Assembly: GCA_963739135.1 (NCBI GenBank)
Contig: CAVTZG010000017.1
Coordinates: 558,001 to 622,000, forward strand
Source of the DNA: Palsa-504 sp963739135
Lineage (GTDB): Bacteria; Actinomycetota; Actinomycetes; Streptosporangiales; Streptosporangiaceae
Direction of reading: 5' to 3'
Length of the DNA: 64,000 nt
Numbering within the stretch: the stretch's first letter is position 1; the number at the start of each line of letters is the position of its first letter. The position numbers were made by a program, and so were the translations under genes. The notes under the pieces were generated by a model that had not been told where the DNA came from, did not search any database, and was given only the letters and a program-made list of their open reading frames with translations. Positions 7,565 through 20,826 of the stretch are shown here, in pieces.

Positions 7565-8344
7565 TCAGCGGCCGGTGAAGGTGGCTTTGCCGGGGCCGTT
7601 GTCGATGAAGCTGCGCATGCCGTGGCGCTGGTCCTCGGTACCGAACAGGGCGGCGAACTGGACCCGCTCGATTTCCAGGCCGGTGGCCAGGTCGACGTCC
7701 AGGCCATGGTCGATGGCCTGCTTGGCGGCGGCCAGGGCCAGCGCGGGGCCGTGGGCGTACTGCTTGACCAGGTCCAGCGCCGCGGTGTAGACGGACTCGT
7801 CCGGGACCACCTGGTCCACCAGGCCGACGGCCAGCGCCTCGGCGGCCGCCACCATGCGCCCGGAGAACACGATCTCCTTGGCCTTGGCCGGGCCGATCAG
7901 GCGGGGCAGCCGCTGGGTGCCGCCCGCCCCGGGGATGATGCCGAGCTGGATCTCCGGCTGGCCCACCCTGGCCTTCTCCCCCGCGACCCGGAAGTCCGCG
8001 GCCAGCGCGAGCTCCAGACCGCCGCCCAGGGCGTAACCGGTGATGGCGGCCACCACCGGCTTGGGGATGGCGGCCACTAGCGAGACGGCCGACTGCAGTA
8101 CACCCGAGCGCCGGGTCATCTCGGCGTAGCTCGCCTCGGCCATCTGCTTGATGTCAGCCCCGCCGGCGAAGCACCTCTCGCCGCCGTAGATGATCACCGC
8201 CCGGACCTCGTCCGAGGCCGCGGCCGCACTGGCCGCCAGGGCCAGTTCCCCGGTCAGCTGGTCGTTCAGCGCGTTGACCGGCGGTCGGTCCAGCCGGATG
8301 GTGCCGATGCCGTCCGTGACCTCAAGCCGGACCAGCTCTGCCAT
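7565..8344 (-). CDS. Enoyl-CoA hydratase/isomerase family protein
   Basis: 259 residues with AAAGGAG 8 bases before the ATG. Crotonase fold: RPPVNALND at the N-terminus, GGERCFAGGADIKQM forming the first oxyanion element, and GYALGGGLELALAADFRVA and GIIPGAGGTQRL carrying the second oxyanion loop and the catalytic Glu position. It probably hydrates trans-2-enoyl-CoA in fatty acid beta-oxidation; the exact substrate is not readable. It starts 29 bases after the glgP stop, so it may be read from the glgP promoter although no metabolic link is obvious. Confidence 0.85.
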   Translation of the reverse strand: MAELVRLEVTDGIGTIRLDRPPVNALNDQLTGELALAASAAAASDEVRAVIIYGGERCFAGGADIKQMAEASYAEMTRRSGVLQSAVSLVAAIPKPVVAAITGYALGGGLELALAADFRVAGEKARVGQPEIQLGIIPGAGGTQRLPRLIGPAKAKEIVFSGRMVAAAEALAVGLVDQVVPDESVYTAALDLVKQYAHGPALALAAAKQAIDHGLDVDLATGLEIERVQFAALFGTEDQRHGMRSFIDNGPGKATFTGR

Positions 8345-8373
8345 GAGCAACGCTCCTTTCAGCGTAGGTTTTT

Positions 8374-11085
8374 CTAGCGCAGGTCGCCGTTGGTCATGCC
8401 GGACGGCGCCTGCGGGTAAGTGACCAGGCCGAGCTCGGCGCGGCTGTCCAGCAGCGCGTGCCGCGGCAGTACCCGGACCGTGTAGCCGAACGGCCCGGGC
8501 CGGTCCAGCGGCAGCTCACCGGAATACCGCACCGAGGGGGGTACGGGGGGGCGAGAAGCCCCTCCCAAGGGGGGTCCGGGGGGATGGGTCTCTCCCAAGG
8601 GGGGTCTGGGGGGATGGGTCCCCCCAGGAAGAAGAGAAGGAGCGGGGGGGGTCTGGGGGGGGTCGTCCCCCCCGAGGCTCTCCAGCGCCAGCGTGGCGTA
8701 GGACGGCTGGACGATCTCGTCGTCCTCGTCGGGCCGCCCGTACACTACTTCCACTGTCACATCATCCGTGCTCAGCTCGCCCAGCGCCACCGTGACCCGC
8801 ACGGTCAGCGCCGAGCCCAGCCGCTGCCCGGCCGCCTCGGACTCCACGTGCTCGATCCGGACCTGCGGCCAGGCTTCCACCACGCGCTTCTTCCAAGCGG
8901 CCAGCTCGCGCGCGGGACCGAACCCGTCGTCGTCGGTCAGCTGCGCGGAGGCCCGCGCGGCCGGCGCGTACAGCTCGGTCACGTACTGCCTGACCATCCG
9001 CTCGGCCTGCACCTTGGGCCCGAGTGAGCGCAGCGTGTGCCTGATCCGCTCCACCCAGCCCAGCGGGACGCCGTCCGCGTCCTGGTCGTAGAACATCGGC
9101 GCCACCGACTTGCCGAGCAGCTCGTACAGCGCCTGGGCTTCGAGCTCGTCCCGGCGGCTCACATCGGCCACGCCGTCGGCCGACGGTATCTCCCAGCCGT
9201 TGCCGCCGTCATACCACTCGTCCCACCAGCCGTCCCGTACCGAGACGTTAAGACCGCCGTTCAGGGCCGCCTTCATGCCCGAGGTGCCGCAGGCCTCGAG
9301 CGGGCGCAGCGGGTTGTTCAGCCACACGTCGCAGCCCTGGACCAGGCTGTCGGCCATGGCCATGTCGTAGCCGGGCAGGAACACGATCCGGCGCCGCACG
9401 TCCGGGGAGTCGCTGAACTGGACCATCTGCTGGATCAGGGCCTTGCCGCCGTCGTCGGCCGGGTGCGCCTTGCCCGCCACGATGATCTGCACCGGCTGGG
9501 CCGGGTCGTTCAGCAGCCGGGACAGCTGCTCGGGGTCGTTCAGCATGAGCGTGAGCCGCTTGTAGGACGGCACCCGCCGGGCGAACCCGATGGTCAGCAC
9601 GTTCTCGTCGAGCACGTCGTCGATCCAGGTCAGCTCGGCCTCCGAGGCGCCACGCTGGCGCCAGGAGGTGCGCAGCCGCCGCCGGGTCTCGGCCACCAGC
9701 CGGGCCCGCAGCCGGTTCCTGGTGTGCCAGATCGCCTCGGCCGGGGCGGCCGCGGCCCGCTCCCAGTCCCAGCCGCTGGCCTCGCCGGGCGAGGCGCCGG
9801 TCAGGGACAGCACCCCGGGCGCCACCCAGGTCGGGGTGTGCACGCCGTTGGTGACCGAGCCGATGGGCACCTCGCGGGTGTCGAACCCGGGCCACAGGCC
9901 CGCGAACATCTCCCGGCTGACCTGGCCGTGCAGCAGGGACACGCCGTTGACCCGCTGGGCCAGGCGCATGCCCATCACGGCCATGTTGAACACGTCCGGG
10001 TCGCCGCCGGGATAGGTCTCCGCGCCGAGCGCGAGCACCCGGTCGACGGGCAGCAGCGGGTCGTCGTCGAAGTGCTGCCGCACCAGGTCCCGGTCGAACC
10101 GGTCGATGCCCGCCGGGACCGGGGTGTGGGTGGTGAACACGGTGCCGGCCCGGCAGACCTCGATGGCCTCGTCGAAGCTCAGGCCGCGCTCGGCGTACTC
10201 GCGGATCCGCTCCAGCCCGAGGAACCCGGCGTGGCCCTCGTTGGTATGGAACACCTCCGGCGACGGATGGCCGGTCAGCGAGCAGAACGCCCGGACGGCC
10301 CGCATCCCGCCGATGCCGAGCAGCAGCTCCTGGCGCAGCCGGTGGTCACTGCCGCCGCCGTACAGCCGGTCGGTGACCTCGTGCAGGTCTGGCTCGTTCT
10401 GCTCGACATAAGAATCGAGCAGCAGCAGCGGGATCCGGCCCACCTGCGCCAGCCAGACCTGGGCGGCCAGCTGCCCCCCGGCCGGCAGGCCGACGGCCAC
10501 GTGCACCGCGGCGCCGCCGGCGTCGCGCAGCAGCTCGAGCGGCAGCCCGTTCGGGTCGTCGCCCGGGTAGCGCTCGGCCTGCCAGCCGTCGGCGGACAGC
10601 GACTGGGTGAAGTACCCGTGCCGGTACAGCAGCCCGACCCCGATCAGCGGCACGCCGAGGTCGCTGGCCGACTTCAGGTGGTCCCCGGCCAGGATGCCCA
10701 GGCCGCCGGAATACTGCGGCAGCGCGGCGGTGATGCCGTACTCCGGGGAGAAGTAGGCCACCGCCGCGGGACCCGATCCGGCCAGCCCGGCCTCGGCGTA
10801 CCAGCGCGGACCCGACATGTACTCGCGCAGGTCCTGCTCGGCCTGGTGCAGCCGGCCAAGGAAGTCAGGATCGGCGGCCAGGGCCGCGATCCGGTCCGGC
10901 GGCAGCGAGCTGAACGTCGCGACCGGATCACCGTTCGACGCCGCCCAGGCAGCCGGGTCGATCGACGCGAACAGGTCGGCGGTCGGCACATGCCAGGACC
11001 AGCGGAGGTTCAGTATCAGGCCCCGCAGCGGGGTCAGCGGCTCGGGCAGGGTGATGCGGACGTTGAACCGGCGAATCGCTCTCAC
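8374..11085 (-). CDS. glgP: Alpha-glucan (glycogen) phosphorylase with in-frame repeat insertion
   Basis: 903 residues from GTG (VRAIRRFNVRITLPEPL), the usual N-terminus of the actinobacterial DUF3417-plus-GT35 type. EACGTSGMKAALNGGLN is the signature around the pyridoxal-phosphate site, and KxxxSDSPDVRRRIVFLPGYDM is also conserved. It releases glucose-1-phosphate from storage glucan. About 50 Pro/Gly-rich residues between YATLALESL and VRYSGELPL are encoded by a G-run repeat (8535-8675), explaining the length above the usual 850 or so. It diverges from glgE; the 218-base gap probably holds both promoters. Confidence 0.92.
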   Translation of the reverse strand: MRAIRRFNVRITLPEPLTPLRGLILNLRWSWHVPTADLFASIDPAAWAASNGDPVATFSSLPPDRIAALAADPDFLGRLHQAEQDLREYMSGPRWYAEAGLAGSGPAAVAYFSPEYGITAALPQYSGGLGILAGDHLKSASDLGVPLIGVGLLYRHGYFTQSLSADGWQAERYPGDDPNGLPLELLRDAGGAAVHVAVGLPAGGQLAAQVWLAQVGRIPLLLLDSYVEQNEPDLHEVTDRLYGGGSDHRLRQELLLGIGGMRAVRAFCSLTGHPSPEVFHTNEGHAGFLGLERIREYAERGLSFDEAIEVCRAGTVFTTHTPVPAGIDRFDRDLVRQHFDDDPLLPVDRVLALGAETYPGGDPDVFNMAVMGMRLAQRVNGVSLLHGQVSREMFAGLWPGFDTREVPIGSVTNGVHTPTWVAPGVLSLTGASPGEASGWDWERAAAAPAEAIWHTRNRLRARLVAETRRRLRTSWRQRGASEAELTWIDDVLDENVLTIGFARRVPSYKRLTLMLNDPEQLSRLLNDPAQPVQIIVAGKAHPADDGGKALIQQMVQFSDSPDVRRRIVFLPGYDMAMADSLVQGCDVWLNNPLRPLEACGTSGMKAALNGGLNVSVRDGWWDEWYDGGNGWEIPSADGVADVSRRDELEAQALYELLGKSVAPMFYDQDADGVPLGWVERIRHTLRSLGPKVQAERMVRQYVTELYAPAARASAQLTDDDGFGPARELAAWKKRVVEAWPQVRIEHVESEAAGQRLGSALTVRVTVALGELSTDDVTVEVVYGRPDEDDEIVQPSYATLALESLGGDDPPQTPPAPSLLPGGTHPPRPPLGETHPPGPPLGGASRPPVPPSVRYSGELPLDRPGPFGYTVRVLPRHALLDSRAELGLVTYPQAPSGMTNGDLR
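8535..8675. repeat. G-run repeat, copy 2, inserted in frame inside glgP
   Basis: Runs of 5-8 G with two adjacent 30-base units (8562-8591 and 8592-8621) starting CTCCCAAGGGGGGTC, then GGGGTCGTCCCCC at 8659-8671, shared with copies near 1449 and 46885. Read on the minus strand it gives PPLGETHPPGPPLGG-like peptide inside the phosphorylase. The frame is kept open throughout. Confidence 0.8.
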
Positions 11086-11178
11086 GGGCAGACCATAGTA
11101 GGTCCGCGCCCGACACGCCGAACCGGCGCCTGCAAGGATCCCGCCGACCGTCGGCTCGGCCAGGGAAAATGGATTCAA

Positions 11179-11184
11179 ATTATA
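11179..11184 (-). promoter_or_regulatory. Consensus -10 hexamer for glgP (candidate)
   Basis: TATAAT reads on the minus strand in a locally AT-rich patch (11165-11190) of the glgP-glgE gap, giving a leader of about 90 bases before the glgP GTG. No good -35 hexamer is seen at 16-18 bases spacing, so confidence is limited. Confidence 0.4.
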
Positions 11185-11303
11185 CCGAACGAACAGTCCT
11201 GACCGCCTGCGCAAATCGTTCCGCGAATCCGCCGCCACGGCACGCGTTGTATACCGGCCCCCGCGCTGGCATGAACGGCCCTGTGCTCGGTAGCGTAACG
11301 GGG

Positions 11304-13289
<1,986 letters not shown>

Positions 13290-13340
13290 CAGACCACCGG
13301 TACCAGCCAGCACGGAACCGTACAGCCAGGAGATTCCCCA

Positions 13341-15116
<1,776 letters not shown>

Positions 15117-15154
15117 TGCCGCATGCCGCGCGGGAGATGGGGTAAGCGACGCTC

Positions 15155-16501
15155 ATGACCTTCGAAGATGTACTGGCAGCATGGCTGGTCAAGCAGCGCT
15201 GGTTCGCCGGCAAGGGGCGGACCGTCCATGACCTGGCGGTCGTGGCCGACACCGAGATCATCCCCGGTGATCCCGGCCTGCGGCACCTCATGGTCACCGT
15301 CTCGCACGGCGCGACCTCCGACTGCTACCAGCTCTTCATCGGCCTGCGCGCCCGGCTGCCCGCCCGGCTGCGGCACGCCAGGATCGGTTCTCTTGACGGG
15401 CTGCAGGTTTACGACGGCCTGCACGACAGCGACCTGACCCGGAGCCTGCTGGACGCGATCGTGGCCGACCGGACCGTCGGGGCCTTGCGGTTCTGCCGGA
15501 TCCCGGGCATCGAGCTGCCATTCGCCGGCGAGACCAGCCTGGACAGCCTGGTGCTGACCGGCGAGCAGAGCAACACCAGCCTGGTGTTCGGCGAGTCGGC
15601 CATCTTCAAGGTGTTCCGCCGGGTCGCTCCCGGGCCGAACCCCGACCTGGAGGTGGCCGCGGCCCTGGCCGAGCTCGGCTCGACGCATGTGGCCGAGCCC
15701 TACGGCTGGATCGAGACCCGGATCGACGGCGCCGCCACCGTGCTGGCCATCCTGTCCCGCTACCTGCGGGCCGCCGCGGACGGCTGGTCGCTGGCCGCCA
15801 CCAGCGTGCGCGACCTGTACGCGGCCAGCGGCACCCGGGCGGCCGAGGCGGGCGGCGACTTCGCGGGCGAGTCAGAACGGCTCGGCGTGGCCACCGCGCA
15901 GGTGCACGCCGACCTGGCCGACGCGTTCGGCACCTCCGAGCTCGAGCCGGAGGCCACCCGCGAGCTGGCCGAGCAGATGTTCCGGCGGCTGGACCTGGCC
16001 ATCGCGGCCGTGCCCGAGGTGGGCCGGTACGCCAACAAGGTCGGGGACGCGTTCTCCAGCCTGGCCAAGCTGACCGACCCGGTGCCGGCCCAGCGCGTGC
16101 ACGGCGACTATCACCTGGGCCAGGTCATGCGGACCCAGACCGGCTGGGTGGTGCTCGACTTCGAGGGCGAGCCGGCCAGCCCGCTGGCCCAGCGCCGGGC
16201 CCGGTCCTCCCCGCTGCGGGACGTGGCCGGCATGCTGCGCTCGTTCGACTACGCGGCCCGGCACCAGCTGCTCACCCATCCCGACCGGGAGAACCTGACC
16301 CCGGTGGCCACCGAGTGGGTGCGGCGCAACACCGACGCGTTCTGCGCGGGCTACGCCGAGGCCGGCGGCCTTGACCCGGCCGCCAACGCGGTGCTGCTGC
16401 GTGCCATGCTGCTGGACAAGGCGGTCTACGAGGTCCTCTACGAGGCCAGGAACCGCCCCAACTGGATGGTCATCCCCCTAGAGTCGCTGGCCGAGTTGTA
16501 G
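15155..16501 (+). CDS. mak: Maltokinase (Pep2-type)
   Basis: 448 residues from ATG. Aminoglycoside-phosphotransferase-like fold: QRWFAGKGR at the N-terminal cap, RVHGDYHLGQVMR with the catalytic Asp and VLDFEGEP with the metal-binding Asp. It phosphorylates maltose to maltose-1-phosphate, the GlgE donor. It lies between treS and glgB (13 bases to glgB), as in Streptomyces. Confidence 0.93.
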   Translation: MTFEDVLAAWLVKQRWFAGKGRTVHDLAVVADTEIIPGDPGLRHLMVTVSHGATSDCYQLFIGLRARLPARLRHARIGSLDGLQVYDGLHDSDLTRSLLDAIVADRTVGALRFCRIPGIELPFAGETSLDSLVLTGEQSNTSLVFGESAIFKVFRRVAPGPNPDLEVAAALAELGSTHVAEPYGWIETRIDGAATVLAILSRYLRAAADGWSLAATSVRDLYAASGTRAAEAGGDFAGESERLGVATAQVHADLADAFGTSELEPEATRELAEQMFRRLDLAIAAVPEVGRYANKVGDAFSSLAKLTDPVPAQRVHGDYHLGQVMRTQTGWVVLDFEGEPASPLAQRRARSSPLRDVAGMLRSFDYAARHQLLTHPDRENLTPVATEWVRRNTDAFCAGYAEAGGLDPAANAVLLRAMLLDKAVYEVLYEARNRPNWMVIPLESLAEL

Positions 16502-16514
16502 GCAGGAAGATCGA

Positions 16515-18755
16515 GTGACCGACATGACTGACACCGAATTCAGCCTGGGCGAGATCGAGCGGCTGGCCGCCGGGCACCACCACGACCCGCACGCGATCCT
16601 GGGCGCCCACCCCGGACCGCACGGCGTCGTCATCAGGGCGCTGCGGCCAACGGCCGCGTCGGTGACGGCGGTCCTGGAGGACGGCCGCCGGTTCCCCATG
16701 ACCGAGCTGTCCGCCGGCGTGTTCACCGTCACCTTGCCGGACGAGAAGGTGCCGGACTACCGGCTGGCCACCGTGTACGCCGGCCAGGACGACAGCGAGC
16801 AGCTGTCCGACGACCCGTACCGCTACCTGCCCACGATCGGCGAGTTCGACCTGTACCTGATCGGGGAGGGCCGGCACGAGGAGCTGTGGCAGGTGCTCGG
16901 CGCGCACGTCCGCGAGCTCGGCCCGGTCTCCGGGACAGCCTTCGCGGTCTGGGCCCCGAACGCCCGCGGCGTCCGCGTCACCGGTGACTTCAGCTACTGG
17001 GACGGCCGGGCGTTCCCGATGCGCTCGCTGGGCAGTTCCGGCGTGTGGGAGCTGTTCGTCCCCGGCGTGGGCGACGGCACCAGGTACAAGTACGCGGTGT
17101 GCGGCCAGGACGGGGTGTGGCGGGAGAAGGCCGACCCGATGGCCAACGCCACCGAGCTGCCGCCCGCTACCGGGTCGGTGGTATTCACCTCCCGGCACGC
17201 CTGGGAGGATACCGACTGGGTGACCGCGCGCAGGCAGCGCGACCCGGTGCACGAGCCGATGAGCATCTACGAGGTGCACCTGGGCTCGTGGCGGCCGGGG
17301 CTGACCTACCGGGAGCTGGCGGTCCAGCTGACCGAGTACGTCACCGAACTCGGCTTCACGCACGTGGAGTTCCTGCCCGTGGCCGAGCACCCGTTCGGCG
17401 GCTCCTGGGGCTACCAGGTCACCTCGTACTACGCCCCGACCGCACGGTTCGGCAGCCCCGACGACTTCCGCTACCTGGTCGACGCGCTGCACCAGGCCGG
17501 CATCGGCGTGCTGCTGGACTGGGTGCCCGGGCACTTCCCGCGCGATGAGTGGGCGCTGGCCCGGTTCGACGGCACCCCGCTGTACGAGCACGCCGACCCG
17601 CGGCTCGGCGAGCAGCCCGACTGGGGCACGTACGTGTTCAACTTCGGGCGCACCGAGGTGCGGAACTTCCTGGTGGCCAACGCCGTCTACTGGCTGGAGG
17701 AATTCCACGTCGACGGGCTGCGCGTCGACGCGGTGGCGTCCATGCTCTACCTGGACTACTCGCGCAAGGACGGCGAGTGGGTGCCGAACGCCTACGGCGG
17801 CCGGGAGAACCTGGACGCGATCTCGTTCCTGCAGGAAGCCAACGCCACCTGCTACAAGCGGGTGCCCGGCATTACGATGATCGCCGAGGAGTCGACCGCC
17901 TGGCCCGGGGTGTCCCGGCCGGTGTACCTGGGCGGGCTCGGCTTCGGCTTCAAGTGGAACATGGGCTGGATGCACGACACGCTCAAGTACCTGAGCCAGG
18001 ACCCGATCTACCGGCAGTACCACCACAACGAGATCACGTTCTCCATGATCTACGCGTACTCGGAGAACTTCATCTTGCCGCTGTCCCACGACGAGGTGGT
18101 GCACGGGAAGGGCTCGCTGGTCGGCAAGATGCCCGGCGACCAGTGGCGCCAGTTCGCCGGGCTGCGCTCGCTGCTGGCCTACATGTGGGCCCATCCGGGT
18201 AAGCAGCTGCTGTTCATGGGATCGGAGTTCGGCCAGGTCAGCGAGTGGTCAGCTGACAACGGGCTGGACTGGTGGATCCTGGACTACGACGCGCACCGGG
18301 GCGTGCAGCGGCTGTCTGCTGACCTGAACGCGATCTACCGGCGGAACCCCGCGCTGTGGCAGCGGGACAACTCGCCCGAGGGTTTCAGCTGGATCGACGC
18401 CAACGACGCCCTGGGCAACACGCTGTCGTTCCTGCGCTTCTCTGCCCCTGCCACCTCCGCCCCTGCCACCGACGGCGGCCAGCCCACGGAGACCATCGCC
18501 TGCATCGCCAACTTCTCCGCCCTGCCGCACCTGCAGTACAAGATCGGCCTGCCGCAGGCGGGCCGCTGGCGCGAGGTGCTCAACACCAACGCGGTCAGCT
18601 ACGGCGGCAGCGGCGTCGGCAACATGGGCGCCATCGAGGCCGTGGCCGAGCCCTGGCACGGCCGTCCCGCCTCCGCCAGCATCACCCTGCCCCCGCTCGG
18701 CGTCATCTGGCTCACCCCTGAGACTTCTGAGGCGTTAGAGGCCCCCGAGGCCTAG
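16515..18755 (+). CDS. glgB: 1,4-alpha-glucan branching enzyme
   Basis: 746 residues, GTG start. N-terminal all-beta and CBM48 modules (about 1-230, with AVWAPNARGVRVTGDFSYW) precede the GH13_9 barrel. GLRVDAVASMLYLDYSR carries the nucleophile, MIAEESTAWP the acid/base and LPLSHDEVVHGKGS the third carboxylate. It introduces alpha-1,6 branches into the glucan made by GlgE. The last gene of the operon; its final residues (TSEALEAPEA) are a short low-complexity tail. Confidence 0.96.
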   Translation: MTDMTDTEFSLGEIERLAAGHHHDPHAILGAHPGPHGVVIRALRPTAASVTAVLEDGRRFPMTELSAGVFTVTLPDEKVPDYRLATVYAGQDDSEQLSDDPYRYLPTIGEFDLYLIGEGRHEELWQVLGAHVRELGPVSGTAFAVWAPNARGVRVTGDFSYWDGRAFPMRSLGSSGVWELFVPGVGDGTRYKYAVCGQDGVWREKADPMANATELPPATGSVVFTSRHAWEDTDWVTARRQRDPVHEPMSIYEVHLGSWRPGLTYRELAVQLTEYVTELGFTHVEFLPVAEHPFGGSWGYQVTSYYAPTARFGSPDDFRYLVDALHQAGIGVLLDWVPGHFPRDEWALARFDGTPLYEHADPRLGEQPDWGTYVFNFGRTEVRNFLVANAVYWLEEFHVDGLRVDAVASMLYLDYSRKDGEWVPNAYGGRENLDAISFLQEANATCYKRVPGITMIAEESTAWPGVSRPVYLGGLGFGFKWNMGWMHDTLKYLSQDPIYRQYHHNEITFSMIYAYSENFILPLSHDEVVHGKGSLVGKMPGDQWRQFAGLRSLLAYMWAHPGKQLLFMGSEFGQVSEWSADNGLDWWILDYDAHRGVQRLSADLNAIYRRNPALWQRDNSPEGFSWIDANDALGNTLSFLRFSAPATSAPATDGGQPTETIACIANFSALPHLQYKIGLPQAGRWREVLNTNAVSYGGSGVGNMGAIEAVAEPWHGRPASASITLPPLGVIWLTPETSEALEAPEA

Positions 18756-18814
18756 CGCCGGGCTGGACGCCCACGTCCGGTACGGGCGGGAGGCGGCCCA
18801 GGGCCAGGGCGGGT

Positions 18815-19303
18815 TTAGCTGTCGGAGCGGATGTCGTAGTCGTCTTCCTCGACGACGTGCACGGCGGCTTCCTCGGCGGTGGCGGCGCCGCCGTCGATCC
18901 CGGCGTCGTAGGCGACCAGGTCTTCCTCCTCGTCCGGGTGGGCGCCCTCGTCCTCGGCGACCAGCCGCCCGGCCCGCGGGTCCGGGCCGTCGTCGAGCAG
19001 CAGCCCGTCGACGTCCTCGTCCCCGGCGTCTTCGTCCTCATCGTCCAGGCCGGCGGGCTCGTCGTCGTCCTCGAAGTCCAGGGCGTCGTCCGGCTCCTCC
19101 TCGGCCAGCTGCTGGTCCAGGGACTCGCCCGATTCCTGCTCGGCGGCCGTGGTGCCGTACCTGATCCCGGCCGACCAGCGCTCGGGCGGAACCACGCCGC
19201 GGTCCAGGGGATCATCCCCCGGCGCGCCGCTCAGGGTGTCGGTGCTGTCATCGACCTCGAAATCGTCGAGATCGGCGGATTCATGACGGGTCTCGTCCGG
19301 CAT
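18815..19303 (-). CDS. DUF5709-type acidic protein
   Basis: 162 residues, ATG with GAGAGGAG upstream. DPLDRGVVPPERWSAG then GTTAAEQESGESLDQQLAEEEPD is the DUF5709 signature. The rest is extremely acidic (long D/E runs such as DFEDDDEPAGLDDEDED), predicted disordered, with no membrane segment. Function is unknown. It is monocistronic and convergent with glgB. Confidence 0.8.
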   Translation of the reverse strand: MPDETRHESADLDDFEVDDSTDTLSGAPGDDPLDRGVVPPERWSAGIRYGTTAAEQESGESLDQQLAEEEPDDALDFEDDDEPAGLDDEDEDAGDEDVDGLLLDDGPDPRAGRLVAEDEGAHPDEEEDLVAYDAGIDGGAATAEEAAVHVVEEDDYDIRSDS

Positions 19304-19437
19304 CGGTCGGCTCCTCTCGGTCGGGTCGGGCGTAGGACTCAATGTACCGACCCGTGGCGGCCGCTGCGGCCACGGGCCAGCCTGGACGGCCGGCTGATCA
19401 TCAGTCATAGTGCTGTCACCACCATCGAGGAGCCGTC

Positions 19438-20341
19438 ATGGTCGCTGCTGGGCCAGGCCGTGCCGCCCGGGCCCGGGAGCGCCTGCGAGCTGACGGTCGC
19501 GATACCGACCAGGCCAGCGTGCTGGTGGGCCGGGAACCGGAGCTGGCCGTGCTGGACTCGCTGGTGGCCCGGACCACGGCCGGGGCCGGCGGGATCGTGC
19601 TGCTGTCCGGGGAACCGGGCATCGGCAAGACCCGGCTGGCCCGGGCCAGCGCCGAGCGCGCGCTGCGCTGGCCGCCGGTGACACGGTGGCCGAGGTTGCG
19701 GCCGACCACCGGCTGGTCGCCCTGCTCGACCGGGCGCGGCGCCAGCCCGGCCTGCCGCCCGGGACCCAGGCCCGCCTGGCGGCCCGGTGGGCCATCGCGA
19801 CGTACTGGCAGCCGGGCGGGCAGGAGAAGAGCAGGCGGGCCAGCGCGACGGCGGTGACGCTCGCGGAGCAGGCGGGCGACACCGAGGCGCTGGGCGCGGC
19901 GCTGATCGCGCGGCAGTTCACCCTGCGCGGCCCCGGTTTCCTGGACGAGCGGCTGGCCGCGGGAGTGGCCGTGCTCGACATCGCCGGCCGTACATCGCCC
20001 GTCTGCAGTGGCTGCTCGGGCTGCATGATGACGCGGTCCGGTCCGCCGCGGCCGCCCAGCGGCTGCACGCCCGGTGGGGCGCGGGCGGGCTGGGCGATCC
20101 GCTGGCGGGCCTGGGCCGGGAGCCGGCTGCCGCCCCGCTCAGCCGACGTGAGGCCGAGGTGATCGGGCTGCTGGCCGCGGGCCGGGAGAACGCCGAGATC
20201 GCCGCGGCCCTGGGGGTCAGCGTGCACACCGTCGAGCGGCACGTGGCCAACATCTTCGTCAAGATCGGCGTGCCGAACCGGGCCGAGGCCACGGCCTGGG
20301 CCCACCGCCGGGCTGGCCGGATAAGGCGGCCGATTACATAG
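19438..20341 (+). pseudogene. Decayed LuxR-family ATPase regulator (LAL type)
   Basis: Three pieces in three frames. About 19438-19680 gives an N-terminal ATPase with VGREPELAVLDSL and Walker A GEPGIGKT. About 19686-20000 gives part of the middle repeat region (RRASATAVTLAEQAGDTEALG). About 20010-20341 gives a complete LuxR helix-turn-helix (LSRREAEVIGLLAAGRENAEIAAALG, quoted in parts, then VHTVERHVANIF). Family members have about 900 residues and here only about 300 codons remain, so there are large deletions plus frameshifts. GAGGAG before the ATG is still present. Confidence 0.75.
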
Positions 20342-20416
20342 TTTCCGTGATGCGCGGGGCGCGGGCCGGATGTCAGCATCGGCGCAACGATCATTCACCG
20401 ACCAGGGAGGGACACC

Positions 20417-20821
20417 ATGGCCGACCCCAAGATCGAGACCGTGCAGAACATCTACCAGGCCTTCGGCCGGGGCGACATCGACTACATCCTGGACCAGCTG
20501 ACCGACGACGTGGACTGGGCCTCCTGCCCGGACAGCGACATCGCGCCCTGGCACGGCGTCCGCCGGGGCAAGGGCGAGGTGCCCAGCTTCTTCAAGGCCC
20601 TGGGCGAGACCCTGGAGATCACCGAGTTCATGCCGCTGTCGTTCGCGTCGAACGAGACCGACGTCATGGTGGTCACGCGCTGGGGGGCGACCGCGCCGGC
20701 GACTGGGAAGGCGCTCAGCATGGACATCCACCACTGGTGGCGGTTCCGTGACGGCAAGATCTGCTTCTACCGCGGCACCGAGGACACCGCGCAGACCGCG
20801 GACATGCTGCGCGCGGACTGA
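20417..20821 (+). CDS. NTF2-like / SnoaL-like domain protein
   Basis: 134 residues, ATG preceded by AGGGAGGG. The pattern VQNIYQAFGRGDIDYILDQLTDDVDW, a central W-H-G-V-R-R-G-K-G-E-V region and a C-terminal DGKICFYRGTEDTA matches the ketosteroid-isomerase-like (SnoaL) cone fold. Such proteins bind or isomerise small hydrophobic molecules; no substrate can be assigned. It converges on the SDR gene with a 5-base gap. Confidence 0.8.
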   Translation: MADPKIETVQNIYQAFGRGDIDYILDQLTDDVDWASCPDSDIAPWHGVRRGKGEVPSFFKALGETLEITEFMPLSFASNETDVMVVTRWGATAPATGKALSMDIHHWWRFRDGKICFYRGTEDTAQTADMLRAD

Positions 20822-20826
20822 GCCGC

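Noticed and set aside
9037..11202. 721-codon open frame antisense to glgP
   Set aside because: Arg/Gly/Val-rich shadow of a high-GC gene; glgP has full family motifs on the other strand.
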